Below, piece after piece: positions 1-8,699 of a stretch of DNA of 64,000 bases. The DNA comes from Lachnospiraceae bacterium KM106-2 (lineage in GTDB: Bacteria > Bacillota > Clostridia > Lachnospirales > Lachnospiraceae). Under the pieces are notes generated by a model, which was not told the origin of the DNA, did no database searches, and saw only the letters and a list, made by a program, of their open reading frames with translations. Positions within the stretch are counted from its first letter, which is position 1. Every line of letters begins with the position of its first letter. Both the position numbers and the translations under genes were made by a program. The DNA lies in NCBI GenBank assembly GCA_009731425.1, contig AP018794.1, positions 3,366,501 through 3,430,500 on the forward strand, read 5' to 3'.

Positions 1-418
1 CTTTTATCACTTCATCCACTTTTCGAGTCTGATCCGCAGTCTCATTGTATTGAAAGGAATAAACCACTTCATAAGAATTCAGCATCCCTTTAATGACCAC
101 ACGCATTCCTTTATATCTATATCGTAAATAATCGTAATCAGAACTAGTACTTTTATCATCAATTTCGAATGCTTTTCGAACTGCTTCCCCTACAAATTTA
201 TTAGCCTCTTCATAAGATCCCTTAAATTTAATCTTAAGCTTTGCTCGTGAATCTAACATTGCCTCACGAACTTCTTCTACAAATTCCTCTTTATTAAATT
301 GTTCTCCTTGTGGTCCGTTCTTCACTATCCACTTCTTTACAGAATCATTATTGTACAATATTTCTCCTAGCACGCAAAGAATCAGTACTATGAATGCTGC
401 TTTTAAGATACGCTTCAT
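1..418 (-). CDS. Secreted or membrane-anchored hypothetical protein, 3' end cut by the window
   Basis: The reading frame is open from an ATG at 418 to the left edge, giving 139 visible residues. The start is supported by AAGGAG seven bases upstream. It opens with MKRILKAAFIVLILCVLG, a lysine/arginine then hydrophobic segment typical of a signal peptide or membrane anchor, followed by a charged soluble region. The visible end (YSFQYNETADQTRKVDEVIK) resembles the region that precedes a transglutaminase-like domain in clostridial surface proteins. That is only a weak inference, because the part that would hold the catalytic Cys/His/Asp lies outside the window. No function can be assigned. A terminator separates it from spoVG, which is transcribed toward it. 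Confidence 0.7.
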   Translation of the reverse strand, partial: MKRILKAAFIVLILCVLGEILYNNDSVKKWIVKNGPQGEQFNKEEFVEEVREAMLDSRAKLKIKFKGSYEEANKFVGEAVRKAFEIDDKSTSSDYDYLRYRYKGMRVVIKGMLNSYEVVYSFQYNETADQTRKVDEVIK

Positions 419-449
419 ATGATCTCCTTATCGAAAACAATTCATCATG

Positions 450-485
450 ATAAAAGAGGACGCCCCTACGAGCTTCCTCTTTTAT
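450..485 (-). terminator. Terminator after spoVG
   Basis: Eleven-base inverted repeat ATAAAAGAGGA / TCCTCTTTTAT with a 14-base loop, just past the spoVG stop. The T-rich side lies in the stem itself. Confidence 0.6.
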
Positions 486-529
486 ATTTTACCATAGAAC
501 TTCTCCTACAGCAATCAACATATGTGAAC

Positions 530-826
530 CTATTCTGCAGTCTCTTCTGCACCTGCTTCAGGTTCATTTTCTAATAAGGCAATTTCATACTTCTCAATGA
601 TGATTTTTTGAATTCTCTCACGAGTTTCTGAATTAATTGGATGAGCAATATCACGGTATTCACCATCGCCAGCTCTTCTGCTTGGCATTGCGATGAAAAG
701 ACCTTTCTCTCCCTCAATTACTTTAATATCATGAACAACGAATTCGTTATCCAAAGTAATTGATACTACTGCCTTCATTTTGCCTTCCTTTGCTACCTTT
801 CGTACTCTTACGTCGGTAATCTCCAT
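530..826 (-). CDS. spoVG: Septation/sporulation regulator SpoVG
   Basis: 98 residues, the usual length for SpoVG. The start [11 protein letters not shown] and the central [10 protein letters not shown] segment followed by YRDIAHPIN are hallmarks of the family. SpoVG is a small nucleic-acid-binding protein that affects septum formation, cortex formation and, in several Firmicutes, expression of surface and virulence genes. The C-terminus is acidic ([11 protein letters not shown]), as is common. The gene follows glgD by 48 bases and is transcribed in the same direction, but a TATAAT at 862-867 and an AAGGTATG at about 882-889 inside the end of glgD suggest its own, possibly sigma-H-like, promoter. 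The ribosome binding site is AAAGGGGG. Confidence 0.95.
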   Translation of the reverse strand: MEITDVRVRKVAKEGKMKAVVSITLDNEFVVHDIKVIEGEKGLFIAMPSRRAGDGEYRDIAHPINSETRERIQKIIIEKYEIALLENEPEAGAEETAE

Positions 827-858
827 GTTATATGTACCCCCTTTAGCTAATGTGTGTA

Positions 859-890
859 TATATTATATCGCAGTCTATAGTACATACCTT
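859..890 (-). promoter_or_regulatory. Candidate spoVG promoter (sigma-H-like)
   Basis: On the minus strand AAAGGTATG lies about 14 bases upstream of ATATAATAT. This resembles the sigma-H pattern RnAGGwwww / RnnGAATww with one mismatch in the downstream element. A sigma-A -10 (TATAAT) is embedded in the same bases. The spoVG gene of Bacillus subtilis is a known sigma-H target; its use here is inferred. Confidence 0.4.
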
Positions 891-1996
891 TCATTACGCT
901 CAATTACTACGTTAATCTTGTCCTTCTGGCCAATATATGTAGTGTTCGCACGTATTGTATCTCTACTTTCCACAATACAATTTTCAATGTAAGCATTGTC
1001 CCCTATGTATACATCATTCAAGATAATTGAATTTCGTATTACACAGTTATTACCTATATAAGCTTTTTTAAATAAAATAGAATTCGTTACTTCACCATTG
1101 ATAATACATCCGCTGGATACCAGGCTATTCTTAACCTTAGATCCTTGATTATATTTTGCTGGTGGTAAATCCTCAACCTTTGAATATACATCTGGATATT
1201 CCTTAAAGAAATAATGACGGATGTCTGGTTTCAAAAAGTCCATATTAGTTTTATAGTAAGCATCAACTGTTGCGATGTTATTCCAATATGTCTCTAATGG
1301 ATATGCATATATCTTCTTCAGATTCTTATAACGAACAATAATATCGTTTACAAAATCATACCTTTCTTCTGAAACAGCTTTCTCTAAAAACTCAATCAAC
1401 TGTCTTCTTCGAACAATATAAACTCCAACAGAAATCATATTTGAAGTTGAAACGATCGGTTTCTCCTCAAATTCTTCAATTCTTCCGTTCATATCAGTAT
1501 GAATACATCCAAATCGGCTACAATCAACACTCTCTGGCATTAATTTAGTAACCACTGTGATATCTGCTTTTTTCTCAATATGATATTCTAATACTTTATT
1601 ATAATCTAATTTATAAATTCCATCACCAGAAGCAATTACAACATATGGCTCATGGCTCTTCTTTAAAAAGCTAATATTCTGAGCGATAGCATCTGCAGTT
1701 CCTCGATACCAGTAACTATTGTCTGAAGTGATCGTTGGAGTAAAGACAAATAATCCGCCTTGCTTTCTACCAAAATCCCACCACTTCGAGGAATTTAGAT
1801 GCTCATTTAATGACTTTGAATTATACTGAGTAAAAATTCCGACTTTTTGAATATGTGAATTAGACATATTACTCAATACAAAGTCGATACTTCTATAGCC
1901 ACCTGCAATCGGCATCGCTGCTATTGCTCGTTTATCAGATAATCCTTGCATTTTATTGCTATTGCCGCCAGCAAGAATAATACCTATTGCTCGCAT
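875..1996 (-). CDS. glgD: Glucose-1-phosphate adenylyltransferase-like subunit GlgD
   Basis: 373 residues. It is an N-terminal nucleotidyltransferase domain followed by a left-handed beta-helix of hexapeptide repeats (from about residue 285, with runs such as NSIILNDVYIGDNAYIENCI). The nucleotide loop is altered (LAGGNSNKMQGL) compared with [10 protein letters not shown] in the neighbouring GlgC. This fits the Firmicutes GlgD subunit, which is catalytically weak and modulates GlgC in a heterotetramer making ADP-glucose for glycogen. The ATG overlaps the glgC stop by one base (TAATG), so the two are translationally coupled. Confidence 0.93.
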   Translation of the reverse strand: MRAIGIILAGGNSNKMQGLSDKRAIAAMPIAGGYRSIDFVLSNMSNSHIQKVGIFTQYNSKSLNEHLNSSKWWDFGRKQGGLFVFTPTITSDNSYWYRGTADAIAQNISFLKKSHEPYVVIASGDGIYKLDYNKVLEYHIEKKADITVVTKLMPESVDCSRFGCIHTDMNGRIEEFEEKPIVSTSNMISVGVYIVRRRQLIEFLEKAVSEERYDFVNDIIVRYKNLKKIYAYPLETYWNNIATVDAYYKTNMDFLKPDIRHYFFKEYPDVYSKVEDLPPAKYNQGSKVKNSLVSSGCIINGEVTNSILFKKAYIGNNCVIRNSIILNDVYIGDNAYIENCIVESRDTIRANTTYIGQKDKINVVIERNERYVL

Positions 1997-3267
1997 TACC
2001 GTTCACCTGCCTTTATCAATGATTCTCCACTTGCTAACAAGTCTTCTTCGTAATCATCTTTTGTAGTGTGTCCGGAAATTGCGGTATTCTTTCCTACCTT
2101 TACGCCGGAAGGAATGATTGAATTTTCCCCAATAGTAACAAGTCCTTCTATATATATATCAGGTTTTACCTTATTCGGTACTTCTTCTCCACATCCTAGT
2201 TCGACATCATTACCAATGTTAACATTCTCAGCAATGATTGCCTTATTAATCGTACAATTCTCACCAATCTCAGTTGAATTCATAATAATAGAATCTCGGA
2301 CAACTGTGCCAGCTTGAATTGTAACGCCTGATCCAATGACTGAGTTATATACTGATCCGTATATTTCAGCACCTTCACCTATGATAGATCTCTCAGCCAC
2401 TGCATTTTCTGCAATATACTGAGGAGGAATTACCTCACTCTTGGTATAAATCTTCCAGAACTCTTCATATAAATTAAATACAGGAACCAAATCAATCAAT
2501 TCCATATTGGCTTTCCAATAAGATGCTAATGTTCCAACATCCTTCCAATAGCCGTTATATTCATATGCAAAAATTCTGTCTCCTTTTTCATGACAGTATG
2601 GGATAATATGTTTACCAAAGTCGCATCCTGGCTGATCCTTCAGCTTAATTAATGCATCTCTTAGGACTTCCCATTTAAATATGTATATTCCCATAGAAGC
2701 TAAATTACTTCTAGGCTCTTTTGGTTTTTCTTCAAACTCTTGAATTTGTTTCTTATCATCTGTAATTACTATACCAAATCGACTTGCTTCTTCAATTGGA
2801 ACCGGTATGGTTGCTAATGTAATATCCGCATTGTTGGCTTTATGAAACTCCAACATAACCTCATAATCCATCTTATATATATGATCTCCACCTAAAATCA
2901 ATACATATTCTGGGTTATAATACTCCATATACTCCAAATTCTGATAGATTGCGTTAGCAGTTCCTGTATACCACTCACTGCTGGTACTCTTTTCATATGG
3001 AGGAAGGATAGAAACTCCACCAATATTTCTATCTAAATCCCATGGAATACCAATTCCTATATGCGTATTCAGTCTTAATGGTTGATACTGTGTCAAAACA
3101 CCTACCGTATCTACACCTGAGTTGATACAATTACTCAATGGGAAATCAATTATTCTATATTTCCCTCCGAAGGCAATTGCAGGTTTTGCAACCTTTGATG
3201 TCAAGACACCTAGTCTGGAGCCTTGTCCACCAGCTAACAACATAGCTATCATTTCTTTTCTGATCAT
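1996..3267 (-). CDS. glgC: Glucose-1-phosphate adenylyltransferase GlgC
   Basis: 423 residues, normal length. It makes ADP-glucose from ATP and glucose-1-phosphate, the committed step of glycogen synthesis. [11 protein letters not shown] (residues 10-20) is the nucleotide-binding loop, [15 protein letters not shown] follows, and [11 protein letters not shown] is the sugar-phosphate site. The C-terminal third is a hexapeptide-repeat beta-helix. AGAGGTG lies before the ATG. It is first in a two-gene operon with glgD. Its promoter at 3297-3325 is divergent from that of murC. The partner phosphorylase glgP is about 26 kb away. Confidence 0.96.
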   Translation of the reverse strand: MIRKEMIAMLLAGGQGSRLGVLTSKVAKPAIAFGGKYRIIDFPLSNCINSGVDTVGVLTQYQPLRLNTHIGIGIPWDLDRNIGGVSILPPYEKSTSSEWYTGTANAIYQNLEYMEYYNPEYVLILGGDHIYKMDYEVMLEFHKANNADITLATIPVPIEEASRFGIVITDDKKQIQEFEEKPKEPRSNLASMGIYIFKWEVLRDALIKLKDQPGCDFGKHIIPYCHEKGDRIFAYEYNGYWKDVGTLASYWKANMELIDLVPVFNLYEEFWKIYTKSEVIPPQYIAENAVAERSIIGEGAEIYGSVYNSVIGSGVTIQAGTVVRDSIIMNSTEIGENCTINKAIIAENVNIGNDVELGCGEEVPNKVKPDIYIEGLVTIGENSIIPSGVKVGKNTAISGHTTKDDYEEDLLASGESLIKAGER

Positions 3268-3296
3268 GCTATCACCTCTTGTTGTTTAGTGTATTT

Positions 3297-3325
3297 ATTA
3301 TATCATCTTTTAAACCAAATGTGAA
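3297..3325 (-). promoter_or_regulatory. glgCD promoter
   Basis: Minus-strand -35 TTCACA (3320-3325) and -10 TATAAT (3297-3302) with a 17-base spacer, ending 30 bases before the glgC ATG. Confidence 0.65.
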
Positions 3326-3423
3326 TAATTTTTACTAAATATTACTAAATATTATTCAAATTTAGTCAGATTTTACATATTTATGAAATCTCTTAGTGTA
3401 TTTTTCCTAAAGCATCTTTTCTA

Positions 3424-3451
3424 TTGTAATTTGTTTGGAATTGGTTATAAT
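3424..3451 (+). promoter_or_regulatory. murC promoter
   Basis: -35 TTGTAA (3424-3429), 16-base spacer, -10 TATAAT (3446-3451), 52 bases before the murC ATG. Confidence 0.6.
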
Positions 3452-3503
3452 ATCATTATGTTAACATATAAAAATAAGTAGAAAGATAGGATGTGTCGTC
3501 TAT

Positions 3504-4883
3504 ATGTATAAAATTGACTTTGAAAAACCAATCCATATTCACTTCATTGGTATAGGTGGAATAAGTATGAGTGGGTTTGCAGAATTGTTACATAGTGCCG
3601 GATTTACTATTAGCGGTTCTGACATGAAAGAAACTCAAATCACAAAACACTTGGAAACAATTGGCATTAATATATTATATGGCCAGAGTTCCAAAAATAT
3701 TACAAAAAATATTAATCTTGTTGTTTATACAGCAGCAATAAGTGAAGATAATCCCGAATTTATGGCAGCAAAGGAACAAAATATTCCAATGATAGACCGT
3801 GCGGAGATGGTTGGTCAGGTTATGAAAAACTATAAAACTCCAATTGCTGTTTCTGGTACTCACGGAAAAACTACAACAACTTCTATGATCTCTCATCTTT
3901 TATTAGAAGCCGATCTTGATCCAACAATCTCAGTTGGTGGTATCTTAAAAGCTATTCACGGAAACTTAAGAATTGGTAAATCAGGTTACTTCTTAACAGA
4001 AGCCTGCGAATACACAAATAGCTTCTTAAAGTTCAATCCTTTTATTAGTGTTATTTTGAATATCGAAGAAGATCACTTAGATTTCTTTAAAGACATCAAT
4101 GATATTCGTCATTCCTTCCGAGAATTCGCAAAGCGTCTTCCAAAGAACGGATTACTTATTATTAATGATGCAATTGAAAATCATCATGAAATTTATGAAG
4201 GATTAGAATGCAACGTTAAAACATTTGGCCTAAACAAAGATACTTGTAATTACGCAGCACAAAATATTACATTCAATGATAAAGGGTTCGGAGAATATGA
4301 CTTATACATTGATGGAAAATTTGAATCTCACATAGAACTTAGCGTAGTAGGTGAACATAACATCCTAAATTCACTATCCGCTATTGCAGTAGGTATTCAA
4401 TTAGGTGTCAGCGTACAAACAATCCAAGCTGGTTTAATTCATTTCCACGGAACAGATCGTCGTTTTGAATATAAAGGCGAAGTAAATGGAATAACTATTA
4501 TTGATGATTATGCTCATCATCCAACTGAAATTGAAGCAACTTTGAAAGCAGCTGCAAGTTATCCACACAAAGAATTATGGTGCGCTTTCCAACCACATAC
4601 TTATACAAGAACAAGAGCATTCTTAAAAGATTTTGCAAAAGCCTTAAGCCATGCAGACAAAGTAATCTTAGCCGACATTTATGCAGCACGTGAGAAAGAT
4701 CCTGGTGATATTTCTTCTCGTGACTTACTAAATGAGTTAAAGAAATTAGGAAAAGAAACTTATTACTTCCCAACATTTACAGAAATGCAAGACTTTATTA
4801 AAGCTAACTGTAAAAACGGTGACCTGTTGATAACTATGGGCGCTGGAGACATTGTATCTGTTGGTGAAAACTTATTAAAATAA
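3504..4883 (+). CDS. murC: UDP-N-acetylmuramate--L-alanine ligase MurC
   Basis: 459 residues, the standard size. It joins L-alanine to UDP-MurNAc using ATP, in the cytoplasm, at the first peptide step of peptidoglycan synthesis. FIGIGGISMSG (residues 14-24) is the N-terminal UDP-binding glycine-rich turn, SGTHGKTTT (117-125) is the Mur ligase P-loop, and IIDDYAHHPTEIEATL is the conserved Mur ligase motif before the C-terminal domain. The ribosome binding site is weak (AGGATG, 12 bases upstream). It is monocistronic: a hairpin and a run of Ts follow the stop. The DnaA-box-like sequences begin four bases after the stop. Confidence 0.97.
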   Translation: MYKIDFEKPIHIHFIGIGGISMSGFAELLHSAGFTISGSDMKETQITKHLETIGINILYGQSSKNITKNINLVVYTAAISEDNPEFMAAKEQNIPMIDRAEMVGQVMKNYKTPIAVSGTHGKTTTTSMISHLLLEADLDPTISVGGILKAIHGNLRIGKSGYFLTEACEYTNSFLKFNPFISVILNIEEDHLDFFKDINDIRHSFREFAKRLPKNGLLIINDAIENHHEIYEGLECNVKTFGLNKDTCNYAAQNITFNDKGFGEYDLYIDGKFESHIELSVVGEHNILNSLSAIAVGIQLGVSVQTIQAGLIHFHGTDRRFEYKGEVNGITIIDDYAHHPTEIEATLKAAASYPHKELWCAFQPHTYTRTRAFLKDFAKALSHADKVILADIYAAREKDPGDISSRDLLNELKKLGKETYYFPTFTEMQDFIKANCKNGDLLITMGAGDIVSVGENLLK

Positions 4884-4886
4884 ATT

Positions 4887-5093
4887 TTATCCACATTATC
4901 CACAACCTTATCAACAACCTTTTTGTGATTCGGTTGTGGATTTTTTATTATCTATTATCCGCTGTCTTTCATACCTGCGTCATATTAATGTTGCTTATTT
5001 TATAAGCATTATCATGATTTTAGTATCAGGTTGATACTTTAACTTCTTAAATCTTGTCCACTTTATCCACAATTTCCACAACAGTTATTCACA
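4887..5093 (+). promoter_or_regulatory. Two clusters of DnaA-box-like 9-mers upstream of dnaD-dnaC
   Basis: Cluster A: TTATCCACA at 4887-4895 and 4896-4904 (abutting, head to tail), then TTATCAACA at 4908-4916. Cluster B: TTGTCCACT 5054-5062, TTATCCACA 5063-5071, ATTTCCACA 5072-5080 (all abutting), then TTATTCACA 5085-5093. Consensus DnaA box is TTATNCACA. Three 9-mers are TTATCCACA and a fourth (TTATTCACA) also fits; the other three deviate at one or two positions. All are in the same orientation. The rest of this 341-base gap holds the murC terminator and the dnaD promoter. Confidence 0.65.
4898..4946 (+). terminator. Probable murC terminator overlapping DnaA-like boxes
   Basis: Ten-base perfect inverted repeat ATCCACAACC (4898-4907) / GGTTGTGGAT (4932-4941) followed by TTTTTT. 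The loop is long (24 bases). The left arm contains most of a TTATCCACA 9-mer, so both readings compete for the same bases. Confidence 0.5.
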
Positions 5094-5114
5094 TGATAAC
5101 TAACAATTCCTCTA

Positions 5115-5143
5115 TTTCAATCCGCTCTGAACTATGTTATAAT
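5115..5143 (+). promoter_or_regulatory. dnaD-dnaC promoter (extended -10)
   Basis: TGTTATAAT at 5135-5143 is an extended -10. The -35 (TTTCAA, 5115-5120) is poor. The last DnaA-like box ends 21 bases before the -35. Confidence 0.55.
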
Positions 5144-5224
5144 GATGGGTACGGAAATAACATAATTATTATTGTTGTGAATCGGAAAAACTGTTAATGA
5201 AACATTCAATTATAGGGAGGAAAC

Positions 5225-6325
5225 ATGAGTGCTATTACTTTAAGTACTAATCAAATCAATCAAGTGACAATTATATCGAATATCTTTATCGACGAATATA
5301 TGCCAGGCGCGAATGGTTCTTACGTCAAAGTCTATTTATATCTTCTACGTTGTATTTCTAATAACTACGACAATCTCAGCATTGAAATGTTAGCAGATCA
5401 TCTTGATAATACTGAAAAAGATATTGAACGTGCATTAAACTATTGGGAGAAACTTGGCCTAATTACTCTTTTTCGAGATGGAGAAAATCAACTAATCGGA
5501 ATTAACATTAATAATATTGAAGATATGCAAAAGGATCCTGTTCCAACTATTCCTGCTGTTGAACCAACTCCTGTTGTTCAAGATCTATATAAGAATGTTT
5601 CAACTCCAGTTAAACAATCTTTAGATCAATTTGATAAGCCAACCTATTCTCAAGCACAGATCGATGCAATGCTTAGTCATGATGAGATTCAGTTCCTCAT
5701 GAATGTAATTGAGCGTTATCTTGAGAGATTACTAAAACCAAATGAAATACAATTAATTCTATATTTATATGAAAGTGTCGGTTTCTCAGCTGAACTTATT
5801 ATGTATTTATATGAGTACTGTATTTCCAAAGATAAAAAGAGCTCATCTTATATTGAAGCAGTTGCTTTATCTTGGGCAAACGAAGGAATCGATACGGTAG
5901 AAAAGGCCGAGAATTCTACTACCATTTATAATACTAACTACCAGGCAATCAACAAAGCATTCGGCTTAAATCGAGCTCCTGGCAGTGTAGAAAAACAATT
6001 TATCAACAAGTGGTTTAATACCTACCACTTCTCTATTGATATCATTGTGGAAGCTTGTAATCGTACTATTCTCCGTGTGGGAAAGCCTGACTTTAAGTAC
6101 GCTGATAAGATACTTGAAAATTGGTCAAAGCAAAAGGTACGAAATCTACAGGATATTACAAAACTAGATCAAGAACATGCCAAACATGTTAATATTAATA
6201 AAAACAAAGTTCCAATCCAAACACAGACAAGACCTTCTAATAATAAATTCACTGCCTTTGCGCAACGTAGTTATACAAAAGAAGACTTTTCAAAGATGGA
6301 ACAGCACTTGCTAAACAAAAAATAG
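5225..6325 (+). CDS. DnaD-family replication initiation/primosome protein
   Basis: 366 residues. The N-terminal part (about 20-105) looks like the DnaD winged-helix domain (YLLRCISNNYDNLSIEMLAD, then DIERALNYWEKLGLI). Two copies of the C-terminal DnaD/DnaB domain follow: about 155-228, ending YIEAVALSWANEGI, and about 235-315, ending YADKILENWSKQKV. Both carry the family Y-x3-I-x3-W pattern. DnaD-type proteins remodel DNA and help load the replicative helicase at origins and restart sites. The start has AGGGAGG five bases upstream. It is followed after 12 bases by a DnaC-like helicase loader gene, as expected for a primosome pair. The upstream DnaA-like boxes suggest control by DnaA. Confidence 0.88.
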   Translation: MSAITLSTNQINQVTIISNIFIDEYMPGANGSYVKVYLYLLRCISNNYDNLSIEMLADHLDNTEKDIERALNYWEKLGLITLFRDGENQLIGININNIEDMQKDPVPTIPAVEPTPVVQDLYKNVSTPVKQSLDQFDKPTYSQAQIDAMLSHDEIQFLMNVIERYLERLLKPNEIQLILYLYESVGFSAELIMYLYEYCISKDKKSSSYIEAVALSWANEGIDTVEKAENSTTIYNTNYQAINKAFGLNRAPGSVEKQFINKWFNTYHFSIDIIVEACNRTILRVGKPDFKYADKILENWSKQKVRNLQDITKLDQEHAKHVNINKNKVPIQTQTRPSNNKFTAFAQRSYTKEDFSKMEQHLLNKK

Positions 6326-6337
6326 GATGGTGTTATT

Positions 6338-7336
6338 ATGAACTTAACTAACTCTCAATATAATTCGATTTTAAGAGAATATGATAATAAGCGTTTAGAA
6401 GACAAGCACATTCTAGATATGAGAACAAAAGAGATTTACGCTAAAATACCTGCGGTCAAAGAGATTGATAATGAGATCATCACCAACTCAATCGCTCATG
6501 CTAAACAAGCAATCTTTGGAGATAATGATGCGGTCAAGGAACTTGAAGCTAGCAATCTGGATCTATCTATGCAGAAAGCAGAACTTCTTATAGCAAATGG
6601 ATACCCTGGTGATTACCTATCTCCTGTGTATCAGTGTAAAGATTGTAAAGATAGTGGATTTATCGGTAATGAAAAATGCCACTGCTTTAAAAAGGCTATT
6701 GCAGAACTTGTGTATTCTCAGTCTACGATACAATCAGTTGTTCAGCTTGAAAACTTTAGAGCCTTTCGATATGACTATTACTCGAAAGAGCTCCCACAAG
6801 ATGGTACTGGTCCAAGCCCTTATGAAAATATCGTAAAAGTAGTAAAGACGTGTGAGAATTTTATCCGTCATTTTAATACCTCTTATGAGAACCTTGTGAT
6901 CTACGGAAATGCAGGTGTTGGCAAGACATTTCTCTGTAACTGTATTGCTAAAGAGTTGTTAGATACTTCTCACTCTGTAATCTATCTTACCTCTTACCAA
7001 TTATTTGATATTTTAGCTAAAAGTAAATTTAACAAAAATACAGATAATACTAATATGAAAGATTACGATTCCTACTCGGATTATTTAATGGAGTGTGAAT
7101 TATTGATCATCGATGATCTAGGGACCGAAATGAATAATAGTTTCGTATCATCACAGCTTTATAATTTAATAAACGAACGTCATTTAAAACAACTTTCTAC
7201 CATTATTTCGACTAATTTCACATTGGACGAATTATACCAGACTTATAGCGAACGAATATTTTCAAGATTAACCGGGAATTATACATTTCTAAACATTTTC
7301 GGAGATGATATTCGTTACAAAAAGCATTTCTTATAA
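6338..7336 (+). CDS. DnaC/DnaI-like helicase loader ATPase
   Basis: 332 residues. C100-x2-C103 and C114-x-C116 form a small zinc-binding site in the N-terminal half. The AAA+ core has Walker A GNAGVGKT (190-197) and Walker B LLIIDDLG (255-262), and ends with an arginine-finger-like YSERIFSRL segment. This is the DnaC/DnaI type of ATPase that delivers the DnaB helicase to DNA. An IstB-type transposition helper has a similar core, but no transposase is nearby and the gene follows a dnaD homologue by 12 bases. No terminator is evident before prs, so partial readthrough into prs is possible. Confidence 0.88.
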   Translation: MNLTNSQYNSILREYDNKRLEDKHILDMRTKEIYAKIPAVKEIDNEIITNSIAHAKQAIFGDNDAVKELEASNLDLSMQKAELLIANGYPGDYLSPVYQCKDCKDSGFIGNEKCHCFKKAIAELVYSQSTIQSVVQLENFRAFRYDYYSKELPQDGTGPSPYENIVKVVKTCENFIRHFNTSYENLVIYGNAGVGKTFLCNCIAKELLDTSHSVIYLTSYQLFDILAKSKFNKNTDNTNMKDYDSYSDYLMECELLIIDDLGTEMNNSFVSSQLYNLINERHLKQLSTIISTNFTLDELYQTYSERIFSRLTGNYTFLNIFGDDIRYKKHFL

Positions 7337-7474
7337 TCGTTATTTTTTACTTCAATCGTATCGATTGTACTTATTTTAGACCTATTTATGCCTTGACTTA
7401 CTATATCGATAATGGTATAAACATTATTGGACATTGTTACCAATGAATAGTTATAATAGATGGAGGAGACATTC

Positions 7475-8647
7475 ATGTCACAAGATGAAAAAATTTTCGA
7501 AACAATTCCTGTCGGTAAATTAGGTATTATTGCTCTTGAAAGCAGCAAGTCACTTGGAGCAAAAGTAAATGATTACATTGTTCGTTGGAGAAAAGATCGC
7601 GAAAGCGAACACTCAGGAAACATAGTATTTTCCGGATACAAGAAAGACTCTTACTTAGTAGATGCATGTTGTCCTAGATTTGGTTCTGGGGAAGCTAAAG
7701 GTTCTATTCGTGAGTCTGTACGTGGTACTGATTTATATATCTTAGTAGATGTTTGTAACTATAGTTTAACTTATTCCTTATGCGGAAACACTAATCATAT
7801 GTCTCCAGATGACCATTATCAAGATCTTAAGAGAATTATCGCCGCTGTTGGTGGTAAAGCTCGTAGAATTACAGTTATCATGCCTTTCCTATACGAAGGA
7901 AGACAACACAAACGTAGCTCTAGAGAATCTTTAGACTGTGCTCTTGCACTTCAGGAATTAACAGATATGGGTGTTGAAAGTATTATAACATTTGATGCTC
8001 ATGATCCTCGTGTTCAGAACTCCATTCCGCTTAAGAGCTTTGAAACTATCATGCCAACTTACCAATTTATCAAAGCATTATTAAAGAATGTTCCTGATAT
8101 TAAAATGGATTCAAAACACATGATGGTTGTCAGCCCTGATGAAGGTGCTATGGGAAGAGCCGTTTACTTTGGTAACGTAATGGGCGTAGATGTAGGTATG
8201 TTCTACAAACGTCGCGACTACACTAAGATCGTTGATGGAAGAAACCCTATCGTTGCTCATGAATTCTTAGGTACTGATATCGAAGGTAAAGATGTTATCA
8301 TTATTGATGATATGATTTCCTCTGGTGAAAGTATGTTAGATGTTGCTGCTGAATTAAAACGTAGAAAAGCTGGCAGAATCTTTATTGCCGCTACATTTGG
8401 TTTATTCACAAATGGTACTGAGAAGTTCGATCAAGCATATAAAGATGGTTTATTCTATCGAATTTTAACTACAAATCTTGTATATCAATCAGAAGATCTC
8501 TTATCAAAAGAATACTATATTAATGTTGACATGAGCAAATATATCGCTTTATTGATCGATACATTAAATCATGATAATTCAATTAGTGATTTATTAAGTC
8601 CTACTGAAAGAATTCAAAATGTATTAAGTAAATATGGTCAAATCTAA
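7475..8647 (+). CDS. prs: Ribose-phosphate pyrophosphokinase (PRPP synthetase), long form
   Basis: 390 residues from the ATG at 7475, chosen because GGAGGAG lies just upstream; an ATG at 7460 sits inside that ribosome binding site. The enzyme makes PRPP from ribose-5-phosphate and ATP for nucleotide, histidine and NAD synthesis. The ATP loop PFLYEGRQHKRSSRE (137-151) and the PRPP-binding motif DVIIIDDMISSGESM (273-287) are intact. It is about 75 residues longer than the usual 315-residue enzyme. The extra length is in the N-terminal domain around the SEHSGNIVF...DACCPRFG region and at the C-terminus. This longer type is known in clostridia. A two-way terminator follows. Confidence 0.92.
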   Translation: MSQDEKIFETIPVGKLGIIALESSKSLGAKVNDYIVRWRKDRESEHSGNIVFSGYKKDSYLVDACCPRFGSGEAKGSIRESVRGTDLYILVDVCNYSLTYSLCGNTNHMSPDDHYQDLKRIIAAVGGKARRITVIMPFLYEGRQHKRSSRESLDCALALQELTDMGVESIITFDAHDPRVQNSIPLKSFETIMPTYQFIKALLKNVPDIKMDSKHMMVVSPDEGAMGRAVYFGNVMGVDVGMFYKRRDYTKIVDGRNPIVAHEFLGTDIEGKDVIIIDDMISSGESMLDVAAELKRRKAGRIFIAATFGLFTNGTEKFDQAYKDGLFYRILTTNLVYQSEDLLSKEYYINVDMSKYIALLIDTLNHDNSISDLLSPTERIQNVLSKYGQI

Positions 8648-8657
8648 TTAAATAAAT

Positions 8658-8692
8658 AAAAGCCTCATAACTAAAGTTATGAGGCTTTTTTG
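8658..8692. terminator. Bidirectional terminator between prs and the PBP gene
   Basis: AAGCCTCATAAC / GTTATGAGGCTT stem with a four-base loop, flanked by As on one side and Ts on the other, so it can end both converging transcripts. Confidence 0.9.
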
Positions 8693-8699
8693 TTTCTAT

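Noticed and set aside
4884..5224. Chromosomal origin of replication
   Set aside because: DnaA-like boxes are present but dnaA, dnaN and recF are not next to them, and I see no clear unwinding element. Control or titration of DnaA is more likely.
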